Positions 1-8,527 are shown, numbered from the stretch's first letter. The stretch is 33,202 nucleotides of DNA from DATGFK01 sp040007395 (GCA_040007395.1 JBDTVG010000234.1:1-33202), one strand, 5' to 3'. A program made the numbers and translations. The notes: generated by a model from the letters alone, not told the origin.

Positions 1-6
1 GGATAT

Positions 7-1011
7 TTATTTGGTGGCGAACAGCGTACTCTTATTGAGCGCTTGCTCCAACTCTGGCGCGTTCGGCGCAAGATCGTTCAGGATGGAGTAGGGTGCGTCG
101 TTCTTCTTGACGGTATCTGGTAACGCATTGACTGCCGCCCGAATATCGTCGGCTTTGAGGCGATCCAGCCGCACCCCGGCGGATTCAAGGGCAGCCCGCA
201 TTCCCGGAACATCTTTGTTGTACAGTGCCGAGGCAATCAAAATCCCCGGCGCGACTCGTTCGCCATGGGAAACGCCTGGATCAGCGTTGACCGACTCGGC
301 AAAGATATGTTCAATGCCTTGCGAGGCACGATGATGACCAAGTTGGCTGTCAAGTTGCACCATCATGCACAGTAGATCGACCAGCAAATGTAGTGCATCT
401 GAGTCACCCTTGCCGATAGCAGCGGCGTTTTTGAGTGCCTGTGAAGCAATCCCCGCTGCAATGCCCATTGCCCAAGGAGCAGGCTTTGTTCCGGGCGTAA
501 ACTTGCCTTTTTGTGCCGAGTAGCCCCAGTCCAGCAGGCCAGAGACAATCGAAAGCAACTCGACAATACCTGCCGCTCGTACATCTGGCGATGCACGCTT
601 GATCAGGTCAAAGTCGATAATCACTTCATCGGCAGATCCGGTTGGTGTAGCCGTCAGTTTGCCATTCTCACGTACCAATGCGCTTGGGGTGAAAGGTGCT
701 TCACTGCTAATGGCGCTTGGAATGACTATCAGGGGGATATTGTTTGCCGAGGCCACTGCTTTTGCCACATCGATCAGCGATCCTTCCCCTATCGCATAGA
801 TCGCTTCCACAGGCGCAGGAAGGTTGGCGGCAAGGTAGTTGACGAATTCGGAATCATTGCGGGTTGGTTCAGCCTGAATAACGAGTGGCAGCTTGACCAA
901 TTGGCTGACAATCGCCCAAGCCGAAGGCTGCGTCATGAGGGCAACCGGACGTTTCTCGTCAATGCTGCTCAAGCCGCGAAAGCTAATACGAGGCAGGGGC
1001 CACACATCCAT
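7..1011 (-). CDS. sn-glycerol-1-phosphate dehydrogenase-like (iron-alcohol-dehydrogenase superfamily) protein
   Basis: 334-residue protein of the dehydroquinate synthase/glycerol-dehydrogenase fold, closest in pattern to the AraM/EgsA group, which reduces dihydroxyacetone phosphate to sn-glycerol-1-phosphate with NAD(P)H in the cytosol. The nucleotide-binding loop GEGSLIDVAKAVA (75-87) and the IPSAISSEAPFTPSA segment (98-111) fit this group. Metal-ligand positions are visible as EHIF (H235) and SHGERVAPG (H249). The third ligand, normally Asp in a G-x-G-D-x-L motif, appears as Glu151 in GIVELL; that is conservative but unusual. The following LLDW (159-162) is family-typical. The ATG is preceded by GGAGAG about 8 bases upstream, supporting this start. 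The gene stands alone at the window edge, so its operon context is unknown. The substrate could be another polyol or phosphate; the family assignment is firmer than the substrate. Confidence 0.7.
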   Translation of the reverse strand: MDVWPLPRISFRGLSSIDEKRPVALMTQPSAWAIVSQLVKLPLVIQAEPTRNDSEFVNYLAANLPAPVEAIYAIGEGSLIDVAKAVASANNIPLIVIPSAISSEAPFTPSALVRENGKLTATPTGSADEVIIDFDLIKRASPDVRAAGIVELLSIVSGLLDWGYSAQKGKFTPGTKPAPWAMGIAAGIASQALKNAAAIGKGDSDALHLLVDLLCMMVQLDSQLGHHRASQGIEHIFAESVNADPGVSHGERVAPGILIASALYNKDVPGMRAALESAGVRLDRLKADDIRAAVNALPDTVKKNDAPYSILNDLAPNAPELEQALNKSTLFATK

Positions 1012-1253
1012 TTGTTTGCTCTCCGGTGGATAGGCGTAGATAAATCGGTTGACTATAACTCACCAGAGAGTTTAATGCGCTTTGTCCCGAACGTCTAGTT
1101 TTCCGGCGGGTGTATTCGGAATTCGGGGCAAAGGTTACAGGCTTCTATAGCGGTGTGGCGGAGGTTTGCCACTTTAGAGGGGTGTGTTCCCAGAGTCGTG
1201 GTTAACTTGCCAGATGGCGAGGTTGTGCTTCTGGCACTGTTTATCGCTACTGA

Positions 1254-1445
1254 CTAGTAGCTGAGGTTCGTTTCGCGTTCGTGCAGCAGTTGGCGAACCC
1301 GTTTGCGCTGGTCTGGCGAGAGGTTGCCGCAGCGGGCTTCTACGCTCAAGCGAGCCAATAAGCTGTTCTGACCACGCAGTCTGAGACGGTGGTACAAATT
1401 CACAGCATCGGTGACAGAGAGTTCTGAGGTGATTCGATTACGCAT
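1254..1445 (-). CDS. small orphan protein, 63 residues
   Basis: Small, basic, Arg/Leu-rich protein that I do not recognise. It is probably mostly helical: a first half with DAVNLYHRLRLRGQNSLLARL and a second with SPDQRKRVRQLLHERE. There is no signal peptide, membrane segment or cysteine pair. Support for it being real is an AGGA ribosome binding site about 7 bases before the ATG and a composition like the neighbouring genes. It lies about 240 bases upstream of the dehydrogenase-like gene on the same strand. The gap between them is large enough to hold a separate promoter, so I do not claim an operon. Confidence 0.45.
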   Translation of the reverse strand: MRNRITSELSVTDAVNLYHRLRLRGQNSLLARLSVEARCGNLSPDQRKRVRQLLHERETNLSY

Positions 1446-1924
1446 GATAGGTTCCTAAATACTCAACAATAACAAACAATACCTTAACACAGGCCGTTTA
1501 AAAATGTATGAACACTAGATTAAGGGCAGGGTAAAGATTCTCGCGGAGAGGATAAAGCCGCATGAAGTCTAATGGTAGCCTACCGCGATGCTTTACTGCT
1601 GAACCTGTGCTATGGAGGTGCCATAAAAACTAATAGCTCTGCCCAGTGCAATGACGAGGTCCTTGAATAGGGTTTAGCGGAAACGATAAGGCATTTCAAA
1701 TAATTAATGGTTTAACCAAAAATTAGTTCAGTTCAATCCTATTCCACGAAGGCGCATAACAATTTGTAAACGGAACTGAGTCAATTTGGGGAGATTCAAA
1801 CAAAAACAAAACGTATATCTTTATTGGAGGCGCTTGGATCTCTTACAACCGAGATTCACCTCGTTTTCCTCCCTCGCAATTCGTGCCCGTCTACCCTATA
1901 GAAGTTACTCAATAAGGATATACC
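1446..1924. other. 479-base gap without a convincing gene; possible structured leader or small ORF
   Basis: This intergenic region lies between two divergent genes. It contains a short open frame on the plus strand at 1562-1633 (23 codons plus stop, beginning MKSNGSLPRCF) with GGAGAGG about 12 bases upstream, which is rather far. It also holds nested dyads: GGTA-gcc-TACC inside an imperfect TAAAGC...GCTTTA stem (about 1553-1597), and TCAGTTC (1728-1734) pairing with GAACTGA (1773-1779). The 3' end carries AAGGAT just before the SBBP-protein start. No known riboswitch class could be recognised by eye. Confidence 0.4.
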
Positions 1925-4900
1925 ATGCCCAAACACTTTGAGTTTTCCACCATCCGATCCCGCGTGGTCGCGTTATTTATCGCCTTTTCACTGATGGTAG
2001 CGCTGCTGCCACTCTCCGTGACCAAAGTGCAAGCACACACCATGCCTACCACAAAGTCCACGACCCTTGCCGCGCAGCAATACGGAGCGCTTCCCCTGTC
2101 GTTTATGCCCAACTTTGGTCAGACCGACTCAGCAGTGCATTTCCAGACTCGTGCGGAAGGCGGTACCCTGTTTTTTACGCCGGACGAAGTGGTGCTCTCG
2201 CTCTCCCAACAGACCCAGCGGTCAGCGTCCGACCAGAAGATCGCGGCGCTTGCCACACCGCCCACGGTAGTACGGCTGCGTTTCGCGGGGGCGAACCCGG
2301 CTCCGGTGATTGCGGCGGCGGATCGGCTACCGGGGATCGTCAATTCATTCATCGGCAATGATCCCTCCCAGTGGCACACCAATATCCCGACTTACGCCGG
2401 GGTAAACTACCACAATCTGTATCCGGGGATCGATCTGCACTACGATGGACACGCTGGCCTGCTCAAAGGCACCTACACGGTGGCACCCGGTGCCGACCCG
2501 ACGCTGATCCGTTGGCAGTATAACGGTGCAACGACAACCCACCTTGACTCGGTCAGCGGTAATCTACTCATCAACTTGCCCGACGGCAAAACGCTGACCG
2601 AACAAGCGCCCGTCGCGTGGCAAGACTACGCCGGACAGCGGCTGCCTGTCGCCGTCCATTACCGCCAAAGCGACAGCGGCGAAATCAGTTTCGTCCCGGC
2701 TGACTACGACGCAGCCCTGCCGCTGGTGATTGATCCAAGCCTGACCTACTCGACCTACTTGGGCGGTAGCGGCGATGAATATGGCAACGGGATCACGGTG
2801 GATAGCAGCGGCAATGCCTATGTCACGGGCTACACTTATTCGACAGACTTCCCGACAGCCAATGCTTTTCAGATCGCCAATAGTGGCGGCGACGATGCTT
2901 TCGTAACCAAGCTGAACGCAGCCGGTTCGGCGTTGGTCTACTCGACTTATCTCGGTGGCACCGACTTTGACGACGGCATCGGGATTGCGGTGGACAGCAG
3001 CGGCAATGCCTATGTCACGGGCTTCACTCAATCGACAAACTTCCCGACCACCGCTGGGGCTTACCAAACGGTCAGTGCTAGCAGTCTCAATGCCTTCGTA
3101 ACCAAGCTGAACGCAGCCGGTTCGGCGTTGGTTTACTCGACCTATCTCGGTGGTAACGGCTTTGACGTCGGCAAGGGGATTGCGGTGGACAGCAGCGGCA
3201 ATGCCTATGTCACGGGCTACACTTATTCGACAAACTTCCCGACAGCCAATGCTTTTCAGATCGCCAATAGTGGCGGCGACGATGCTTTCGTAACCAAGCT
3301 GAACGCAGCCGGTTCGGCGTTGGTCTACTCGACTTATCTCGGTGGCACCGGCAATGACGAGGGCAACGGGATTGCGGTGGACAGCAGCGGCAATGCCTAT
3401 GTCACAGGCTACACTTCTTCGACAAACTTCCCGACAGCCAATGCCTTCCAGATCGCCCATAGTGGCGGCACCTATGATGTCTTCGTAACCAAGCTGAACG
3501 CAGCCGCTTCGGCGTTGGTCTACTCGACCTACTTGGGCGGCAACGACTATGAGTATGGTCAGGGGATTGCGGTGGACAGCAGCGGCAATGCCTATGTCAT
3601 GGGCTTCACTCAATCGACAAACTTCCCGACCACCGCTGGGGCTTACCAAACGGTCAGTGCTAGCAGTCTCAATGCCTTCGTGACCAAGCTGAACGCCGCG
3701 GTTCCGCCCAGTATCACCAGCGCAAACAATACCACCTTCGCCGTTGGCAGTGCTGGCACCTTCACGGTGACAGCAACTGGGTCGCCCACGCCAACCTTCA
3801 GCGCGACGGGGTTGCCTGCGTGGGCTACCTTGAACGCAACGAGTGGTGTCCTCAGTGGCACGCCACCGAACACTACCGGATCGCCGTTCGCTATCACTAT
3901 CACGGCGGTGAATGGCACCTTGCCGAATGCCAGCCAGAGCTTCACCTTGACCGTGACCCAAACCGCCGTCGCCCCGGTCATCACCAGCGCCACGACCACT
4001 ACCTTCGCCGTCGGCAGTGCGGGTACGTTCACCGTGACGGCCACTGGCAATCCTGCGCCCACCTTCAGCGCGACTGGACTGCCCGCTTGGGCAACCTTAA
4101 ACGCAACCAGTGGTATCCTCAGCGGCACACCGCCTAGTACAACAGGAACCCCCTATGCCGTCACGATTACCGCATCAAACGGTACCTTGCCGAATGCCAC
4201 GCAGAACTTCACCTTAAAGGTTGGATCGCTGAAAACGGACACTATTGGTGTCTATCGCACTTCGAACGGCACGTTCTATCTGCGGAATTCCAACACAACC
4301 GGTTTTGCGGACATCACCACCGCCTATGGCAGTGGGTCGATCTTGCCCGTGACAGGTGACTGGAATGGCGATGGCATCGACACCATTGGCACTTACAATA
4401 CCACGACGGGATTGTTTAGCCTCAAAGACTCCAACAGTCCGGGTGCGCCGATCATCTACAGCTTTGTCCTCGGCGCATCGGGCGATCAGCCTATGGCGGG
4501 GGACTGGAACAACAATGGCCAAGATGGGGTAGGCGTATTCCGTCCGTCGAACGGATTAATCTATCTCAAGAACAACTTGACCACTGGCTTTGCCGACTTC
4601 CAGATGGTTTTGGGTGTCCCCAGCGACGTGCCGCTTGCTGGTGACTGGAACGGCGATGGCAAGGACAGCCCCGGTGTGTACCGTCCATCCACGAGAACCT
4701 TCTTCCTCACGGATGCCGTGGCCAATGGCAGTGCTACTGCCAACTACCAAGTCACTTTCGGCGTAGCAGGTGATAGTCCTTTCGCAGGAGACTGGAATGG
4801 CGACGGCACTGCTGGAATTGGCGTGTTCCGACCATCCAATGGACAAATCTATCTCAGGAACACACTCACAACTGGCTTTGCCGATCTCTATATCACGTTT

Positions 4901-5005
4901 GGTATTAGCAACGACAAGCCGATTGCTGGACACTGGGCGGCTGGTCTCTCGGCAGTCCCGCCGACGCAGCCAACACCCAAACTTGCACCGACGTTTGTAC
5001 CGTAA
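1925..5005 (+). CDS. secreted multidomain SBBP beta-propeller / putative-Ig / VCBS-like repeat protein
   Basis: 1026-residue exported protein. Residues 1-37 form a signal peptide (basic start, hydrophobic core, cleavage near VQA-HT). Residues 50-272 resemble the DUF7948-type domain that usually precedes SBBP repeats (PNFGQTD, FFTPDEVVLSL, IDLHYDG). Five SBBP repeats start at Y275, Y339, Y404, Y468 and Y533, each opening YSTYLGG and containing GIAVDSSGNAYVTG. Two putative-Ig (He_PIG) domains follow at about 593-680 and 682-766 (FAVGSAGTFTVTATG, LPAWATLNATSG). From about 768 to 1000 come FG-GAP/VCBS-like repeats with GDWNGDG motifs that look suited to calcium binding, then a Pro-rich tail. There is no sortase motif or C-terminal membrane anchor, so it is probably released or loosely surface-bound. 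AAGGAT lies 7 bases before the ATG. Domain architecture suggests adhesion or an envelope role; no enzymatic motif was seen. It ends at a strong hairpin. Confidence 0.88.
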   Translation: MPKHFEFSTIRSRVVALFIAFSLMVALLPLSVTKVQAHTMPTTKSTTLAAQQYGALPLSFMPNFGQTDSAVHFQTRAEGGTLFFTPDEVVLSLSQQTQRSASDQKIAALATPPTVVRLRFAGANPAPVIAAADRLPGIVNSFIGNDPSQWHTNIPTYAGVNYHNLYPGIDLHYDGHAGLLKGTYTVAPGADPTLIRWQYNGATTTHLDSVSGNLLINLPDGKTLTEQAPVAWQDYAGQRLPVAVHYRQSDSGEISFVPADYDAALPLVIDPSLTYSTYLGGSGDEYGNGITVDSSGNAYVTGYTYSTDFPTANAFQIANSGGDDAFVTKLNAAGSALVYSTYLGGTDFDDGIGIAVDSSGNAYVTGFTQSTNFPTTAGAYQTVSASSLNAFVTKLNAAGSALVYSTYLGGNGFDVGKGIAVDSSGNAYVTGYTYSTNFPTANAFQIANSGGDDAFVTKLNAAGSALVYSTYLGGTGNDEGNGIAVDSSGNAYVTGYTSSTNFPTANAFQIAHSGGTYDVFVTKLNAAASALVYSTYLGGNDYEYGQGIAVDSSGNAYVMGFTQSTNFPTTAGAYQTVSASSLNAFVTKLNAAVPPSITSANNTTFAVGSAGTFTVTATGSPTPTFSATGLPAWATLNATSGVLSGTPPNTTGSPFAITITAVNGTLPNASQSFTLTVTQTAVAPVITSATTTTFAVGSAGTFTVTATGNPAPTFSATGLPAWATLNATSGILSGTPPSTTGTPYAVTITASNGTLPNATQNFTLKVGSLKTDTIGVYRTSNGTFYLRNSNTTGFADITTAYGSGSILPVTGDWNGDGIDTIGTYNTTTGLFSLKDSNSPGAPIIYSFVLGASGDQPMAGDWNNNGQDGVGVFRPSNGLIYLKNNLTTGFADFQMVLGVPSDVPLAGDWNGDGKDSPGVYRPSTRTFFLTDAVANGSATANYQVTFGVAGDSPFAGDWNGDGTAGIGVFRPSNGQIYLRNTLTTGFADLYITFGISNDKPIAGHWAAGLSAVPPTQPTPKLAPTFVP
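2747..3694 (+). repeat. five in-frame SBBP coding repeats of 192-195 bp, nearly identical in DNA
   Basis: Repeat units begin at 2747, 2939, 3134, 3326 and 3521. Two subtypes alternate as A-B-A-A'-B. Type A has STDFPTANAFQIANSGGDDAF or close variants; type B has STNFPTTAGAYQTVSASSLNAF. Stretches of over 100 bases are identical or almost so between units, including synonymous positions: around 2840-2960 versus 3225-3345, and 3011-3115 versus 3588-3692. This points to recent duplication or gene conversion rather than ancient repeats under protein-level selection alone. Confidence 0.9.
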
Positions 5006-5059
5006 ACCGATACATAGCCGTCTTGCTAAGGTGGCTAATGTGTAGTCGCAGCGACAACT

Positions 5060-5101
5060 AAACAATAACGCCACCACAATCCTGTGGTGGCGTTATTGTT
5101 T
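5060..5101. terminator. bidirectional hairpin terminator
   Basis: A perfect 19-bp inverted repeat (5060-5078 with 5083-5101) has a 4-base loop. The stem has a GC-rich core (cgccacca) and A/T-rich outer arms that supply an A-tract on one side and a T-tract on the other. It sits between two convergent genes, so it can end transcription of the SBBP-protein gene from the left and of the L,D-transpeptidase gene from the right. Confidence 0.88.
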
Positions 5102-5155
5102 CATGATGCCTTAGTCGGTTTAATTGCCGCCTTAAAACACATCAGACAATGTCAA

Positions 5156-6253
5156 TTATTCCGCAGCGGGCATCGATTTGATATAGTCGCGGCTGGAATA
5201 GACATAGACCCACAGATCGCTGTAAAAACCGCCTGTCCAATCGTACATCCAGTGGGCATCCGTCACCGACATATTGACACAGCCATGACTGTGCCGATAG
5301 CCAAAGCCATCGTGCCAGTATGTCCCATGCAAGCTGATGGCCCCATCGTAGTACATCACGTAAGGAACAGACAAGAGATTGTAGTAATCTGGGCTACCCA
5401 TCTCGCCCGTCATGTTATCCGCCTTGAGTCGTGCCCAGATGCGAAACAGCCCTTTATTCGTGCCGAAACCGGGTCGAGGCTGGCCTGTTGAGACCAGCGT
5501 GGCGAAAACCAAGGTATCATCTTCGTAGGCTTCCAACACCTGATCGTAGAGATCGACGGCGACCCAACGCCCTTTGACCCCATCGGGGCGCTTGGTCGGC
5601 ATGACTCGCGCCACCCGGCGCTGCTCAATCCATTGCCCCGGCCCGACCAGATACCAATCCCAAGTGTCTATCGTGACCGTCGCGAAGATATTGACTCGAT
5701 GATAGCGTTCCAACATGGGTGTGGCAGGATCGGCCTTTAGGCCGGGAGCAGGGCTAGGCCGGGTTGGCACTAACACCCACGCCATGATATAAGGCAGCGG
5801 TGTATCAAACAACACCCCCGCATAGGGTGACGAGGCCGCCGTCGTGATATTTTCGGCCTGCGTCCAGCGCTTGGGCATAATCTGAACCCAGTCGCCCTGC
5901 TGCTTGATCACGTTCACATAATCGAAGCCCGAATTGATCGCTCCAACAGGATTGCCGTCCGGCGCGTCATACAGTGGCGCAGTTCCGCCCACGATACGAT
6001 ACAACGCTGTGCGACCAAGTTCAGTTTCATCTACTTCCAATGGGCGAACGTTGGGAGCTGGATTCGCCAACATTTCGCCGAGTAATGCCTGATATTGGAA
6101 AGTCGGCAGGCCATAGGTGCAGCCAGACGCATCCGATAGGAGGCACTTATTATCGTCGGCGTGTACTGCGACTTGCGCCGAAAACATCGAACCGATCAAG
6201 AATACTGCCAGCAGAATCCAGCGAACCGAAAGTCTGACCTGTGCCATAGACAT
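5156..6253 (-). CDS. exported L,D-transpeptidase (YkuD family)
   Basis: 365-residue envelope enzyme. Residues 1-32 form a signal peptide (hydrophobic ILLAVFLIGSMFSA, cleavage near VHA-DD). A region around 85-130 (RIVGGTAPLYDAPDGNPVG, GDWVQIMP) looks like an SH3-type wall-binding module. The YkuD catalytic domain occupies roughly 220-355 and shows the full signature: H309-G in ISLHGTYWH, followed by RHSHGCVNMS with catalytic Cys325, next to His323 and Asn327. The family forms 3-3 peptidoglycan cross-links or anchors proteins to peptidoglycan by acyl transfer through the Cys. A second ATG at 6247 has AGG at a better distance than the first and may be the true start. The gene is convergent with the SBBP gene and shares its terminator. 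Confidence 0.9.
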   Translation of the reverse strand: MSMAQVRLSVRWILLAVFLIGSMFSAQVAVHADDNKCLLSDASGCTYGLPTFQYQALLGEMLANPAPNVRPLEVDETELGRTALYRIVGGTAPLYDAPDGNPVGAINSGFDYVNVIKQQGDWVQIMPKRWTQAENITTAASSPYAGVLFDTPLPYIMAWVLVPTRPSPAPGLKADPATPMLERYHRVNIFATVTIDTWDWYLVGPGQWIEQRRVARVMPTKRPDGVKGRWVAVDLYDQVLEAYEDDTLVFATLVSTGQPRPGFGTNKGLFRIWARLKADNMTGEMGSPDYYNLLSVPYVMYYDGAISLHGTYWHDGFGYRHSHGCVNMSVTDAHWMYDWTGGFYSDLWVYVYSSRDYIKSMPAAE

Positions 6254-6338
6254 GCCTAATCATCCCCGTAAATTACACCACTTACCCCGAACTATCGAAC
6301 GCCACTATTCGTTACCTTAATGCTTCTGACGGGTAATG

Positions 6339-7220
6339 TCAAGAGGCGCTGCTGTTCGCGGAACTGGCAGTGGTAGTATTTGTACCATTCGTGGATTTGG
6401 GCTGGGTCTGGCTCTCAATCACAAGGATATCGGCGTGCAGTTCGGCAAGTTTCCTATGCAAGTCCACAATTTCGAGTTCTGCCTTGAGGTTGACCTGATA
6501 GTCCAGTTCGGAACGCACGCGATCTTTGGAATCCTGTCGATTCTGGCTCATCATAATGACTGGGGCTTGCAACGCCGCCAACATAGAGAGAATCAGATTC
6601 AGGCCAATATACGGTGGTACGTCGAAAGGATGCACCAATACCCACGTATTCAGCACTATCCAAACCAGCATGACCAGTCCGAACAGCCCGATAAAGTTCC
6701 AAGAGCCGCCGAATCGGGCAACTTCGTCCGCCACACGCTCGCCAAAGGTCATTTTCTGGTCAACAACAGTATTCGCGTTGCGTACCACTCGCGTTCTGAG
6801 CAATCCATCGGTTTTGCGGATACGACTGCCAAGCACCGCCAGAATATCGAGTGCCGCATCGGGTTTCTTACGAAACAGACGTTGCAGGTCGTCATGGTCA
6901 ATGATGAATGTTTTGGTCGGTTCGACGGCGACTGCCCCTGCCGAACGCGGTTCACTGTCGAGGAGGGACATTTCACCGAACATCTCGCCTTTTTCAACCT
7001 CACCAACCACAACGCGGTTGCCATCATCATCAGTAATGAACGTCTCCACTTTCCCTTCCAGCACAATCTGCATATTTGTGCCGGGATCGCCGGCTTTGAA
7101 GATCGTCTGGTTGGCAATATACGTCATTTCGTCAATATGGGCGGCGAGTTCCGCCAACTCTTCATCGTCAAGTAACTGAAAAAACGGCACGTTACGCAAC
7201 GCTTCCGCTTCAATGGACAT
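6339..7220 (-). CDS. cyclic-nucleotide-binding domain protein with DUF1003 membrane domain
   Basis: 293 residues. Residues 5-135 form a CNMP-binding-like domain with the phosphate-binding-cassette pattern GEMFGEMSLLDSEPRSAGAVAV (79-99), including the Gly-Glu and the Arg expected to contact a cyclic nucleotide. A linker leads to a DUF1003 domain (about 158-252) with two membrane helices near 176-196 and 205-225 and the family-typical QNRQDSKDR...LDYQVNLKAELE block. The tail is Ser/Thr/Asn-rich and low in complexity. The protein is likely an inner-membrane sensor or scaffold; the function of DUF1003 is not established. GGAG lies about 9 bases before the ATG. It is transcribed divergently from a paralogue with the same architecture across a 280-base gap, so the pair may share regulation. 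Confidence 0.85.
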   Translation of the reverse strand: MSIEAEALRNVPFFQLLDDEELAELAAHIDEMTYIANQTIFKAGDPGTNMQIVLEGKVETFITDDDGNRVVVGEVEKGEMFGEMSLLDSEPRSAGAVAVEPTKTFIIDHDDLQRLFRKKPDAALDILAVLGSRIRKTDGLLRTRVVRNANTVVDQKMTFGERVADEVARFGGSWNFIGLFGLVMLVWIVLNTWVLVHPFDVPPYIGLNLILSMLAALQAPVIMMSQNRQDSKDRVRSELDYQVNLKAELEIVDLHRKLAELHADILVIESQTQPKSTNGTNTTTASSANSSAS

Positions 7221-7500
7221 ACTGACACTCCAGAAGAATAGGTAAATTGCAATTGTGTATCCGAGAATTATAGCCCGTCTCGACTATCCTCACTTCCCAA
7301 TCCTGCTACGATAAGGAGATGTGATCCCTTAAACTCCTTTGCACGCGATTTAGCTCTACGCTATGCTAAGATAAACTTGTGAGGCTCACTTGAAATGGCG
7401 CGGTTCGGAATGACTAATCATCATATTCCTGAAAACGCGCTGTTGTAATACGCCCAATCCACTTCTCAAAATACGATCACATAAATGGAGATGTACTAAA
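7221..7500. promoter_or_regulatory. divergent intergenic region between two CNBD-DUF1003 paralogues
   Basis: This 280-base region must carry promoters for both flanking genes. On the minus strand a perfect TATAAT (plus-strand attata at 7267-7272) lies about 46 bases from the left gene's start, without an obvious -35. On the plus strand TTTGCA (about 7338) and TATGCT (about 7362), 18 bases apart, form a weak promoter candidate. GGAGAT lies about 6 bases before the right-hand ATG. No clear operator palindrome was found. Confidence 0.4.
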
Positions 7501-8400
7501 ATGTCCGTTATAGACCCTGAGATGCTGCGTGGGATTCCCCTATTTTCGCTTCTGGATGATCAGGAGATCGCTGATTTAGGACAGCAATTGGATGAAAAGC
7601 ACTATTTGGCAGGCCAACTGATTATTTCTGCTGGCGAACCGGGGGATACGATGTTCATCGTCCAGTCTGGAAAAGTAGAACTGTTCTTGCAGGATAGCAT
7701 TGATGAACATGTTACACTGGGAATACTCGACGAAGGTGAATTGTTTGGGGAGCTGTCCTTACTGGATAAAGCCCCTCGTTCCGCTAGCGCCATTGCGGTA
7801 GAGAATACCATATTATTAGTGGTTGACAGCAATGATCTAATCGCATTAGTTGCGACGCATCCCCATGCGGCACTAGATATGATGTCTATGCTCGGCAAAC
7901 GGGTTCGGGATGCGAATCTACTTGTCCATGACCGTGTCGCCCGCAATGTTAACGAAGTTGTGCCACCATCGATCAATTTTGGTCAGCGACTATCCGATGT
8001 GCTGACGACGATTGCAGGGGATATTCGGTTTGTCTATTTCAGCTTCATTTGGTTCGCCGTCTGGATTATTCTGAATATCGGGATTATTCACGGTGTTACT
8101 GCCTTTGATCCGTTTCCGTTTGGCCTACTCACAATGGTTGTCTCGCTGGAAGCGATTTTCCTTTCCCTGTTTGTGCTGATCAGCCAGAATCGACAGGCTG
8201 AACGCGATAAAGTGCGGAACGATGTTGAGTATGAAGTCAATCTAAAAGCCGAGATCGAGGTTCGGGAAATCATGAAGAAGGTGGACAATTTGCAACAACT
8301 GATGCTTCAACATTTGGCGGATGAACCCGATGTTGCACGCCAAACGAGGCTTATTGGAGACGGCAGGTCAACACTTTCAACAGCACAGCCAAAAAGTTAA
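7501..8400 (+). CDS. cyclic-nucleotide-binding domain protein with DUF1003 membrane domain (second paralogue)
   Basis: 299 residues with the same architecture as its divergent neighbour. The CNMP-binding-like domain (about 6-135) contains GELFGELSLLDKAPRSASAIAV (79-100). The DUF1003 domain (about 158-255) has membrane helices near 177-198 and 207-228, followed by SQNRQAERDKVRNDVEYEVNLKAEIE. Identity with the neighbour is clear along the whole length, but the second helix and the C-terminal tail differ; here the tail is charged and possibly coiled-coil (EVREIMKKVDNLQQLMLQHL). This suggests an old divergence with retained co-location, perhaps forming a heteromer. It is followed by a strong hairpin terminator. 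Confidence 0.86.
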   Translation: MSVIDPEMLRGIPLFSLLDDQEIADLGQQLDEKHYLAGQLIISAGEPGDTMFIVQSGKVELFLQDSIDEHVTLGILDEGELFGELSLLDKAPRSASAIAVENTILLVVDSNDLIALVATHPHAALDMMSMLGKRVRDANLLVHDRVARNVNEVVPPSINFGQRLSDVLTTIAGDIRFVYFSFIWFAVWIILNIGIIHGVTAFDPFPFGLLTMVVSLEAIFLSLFVLISQNRQAERDKVRNDVEYEVNLKAEIEVREIMKKVDNLQQLMLQHLADEPDVARQTRLIGDGRSTLSTAQPKS

Positions 8401-8435
8401 ATCGTATTTTCTGTGTTAACCACTATATAGACAGC

Positions 8436-8471
8436 AAAGCCCCGCCTGAGCATAAGTTCCGGCGGGGCTTT
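8436..8471. terminator. hairpin terminator between convergent genes
   Basis: An 11-bp GC-rich stem (aaagccccgcc at 8436-8446 with ggcggggcttt at 8461-8471) has a 14-base loop and is followed by ttattatt on the plus strand. It lies 35 bases after the CNBD-DUF1003 stop codon and 57 bases beyond the end of the convergent membrane-protein gene, so it probably serves mainly the plus strand and perhaps both. Confidence 0.82.
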
Positions 8472-8527
8472 ATTATTACGAAAGCTACGAAAAGCTTATA
8501 TGAACTTCTCGCGGCATTGTCAGGTAC

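Noticed and set aside
1153..1257. Short GTG-started frame ending NLPDGEVVLLALFIATD on the plus strand
   Set aside because: It looks protein-like but is only 34 residues, has no ribosome binding site, and overlaps the end of the minus-strand orphan. It could be a gene remnant, but that cannot be supported.
1446..1924. Possible tRNA or known riboswitch in the largest upstream gap
   Set aside because: No cloverleaf, TTCGAATC-type T-loop, CCA end or recognised riboswitch core was found by reading; only generic dyads.
2747..3694. Repeat block as a possible CRISPR array or mobile repeat
   Set aside because: The repeats are 192-195 bases, in frame and inside one protein-coding gene with a standard SBBP motif; there are no short repeats with unique spacers.
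2564..3961. A 465-codon open frame on the minus strand opposite the SBBP-repeat gene
   Set aside because: It is a repeat-driven shadow: its own protein is a repeated copy in antisense of the SBBP units, it has no ribosome binding site and no domain, and the plus-strand frame has a signal peptide and recognisable domains.
6336..7175. Two long plus-strand frames opposite the first CNBD-DUF1003 gene
   Set aside because: The minus-strand frame has all family motifs and a ribosome binding site; these frames have biased composition (His/Gln/Asn-rich or Ser-rich) and no motif.
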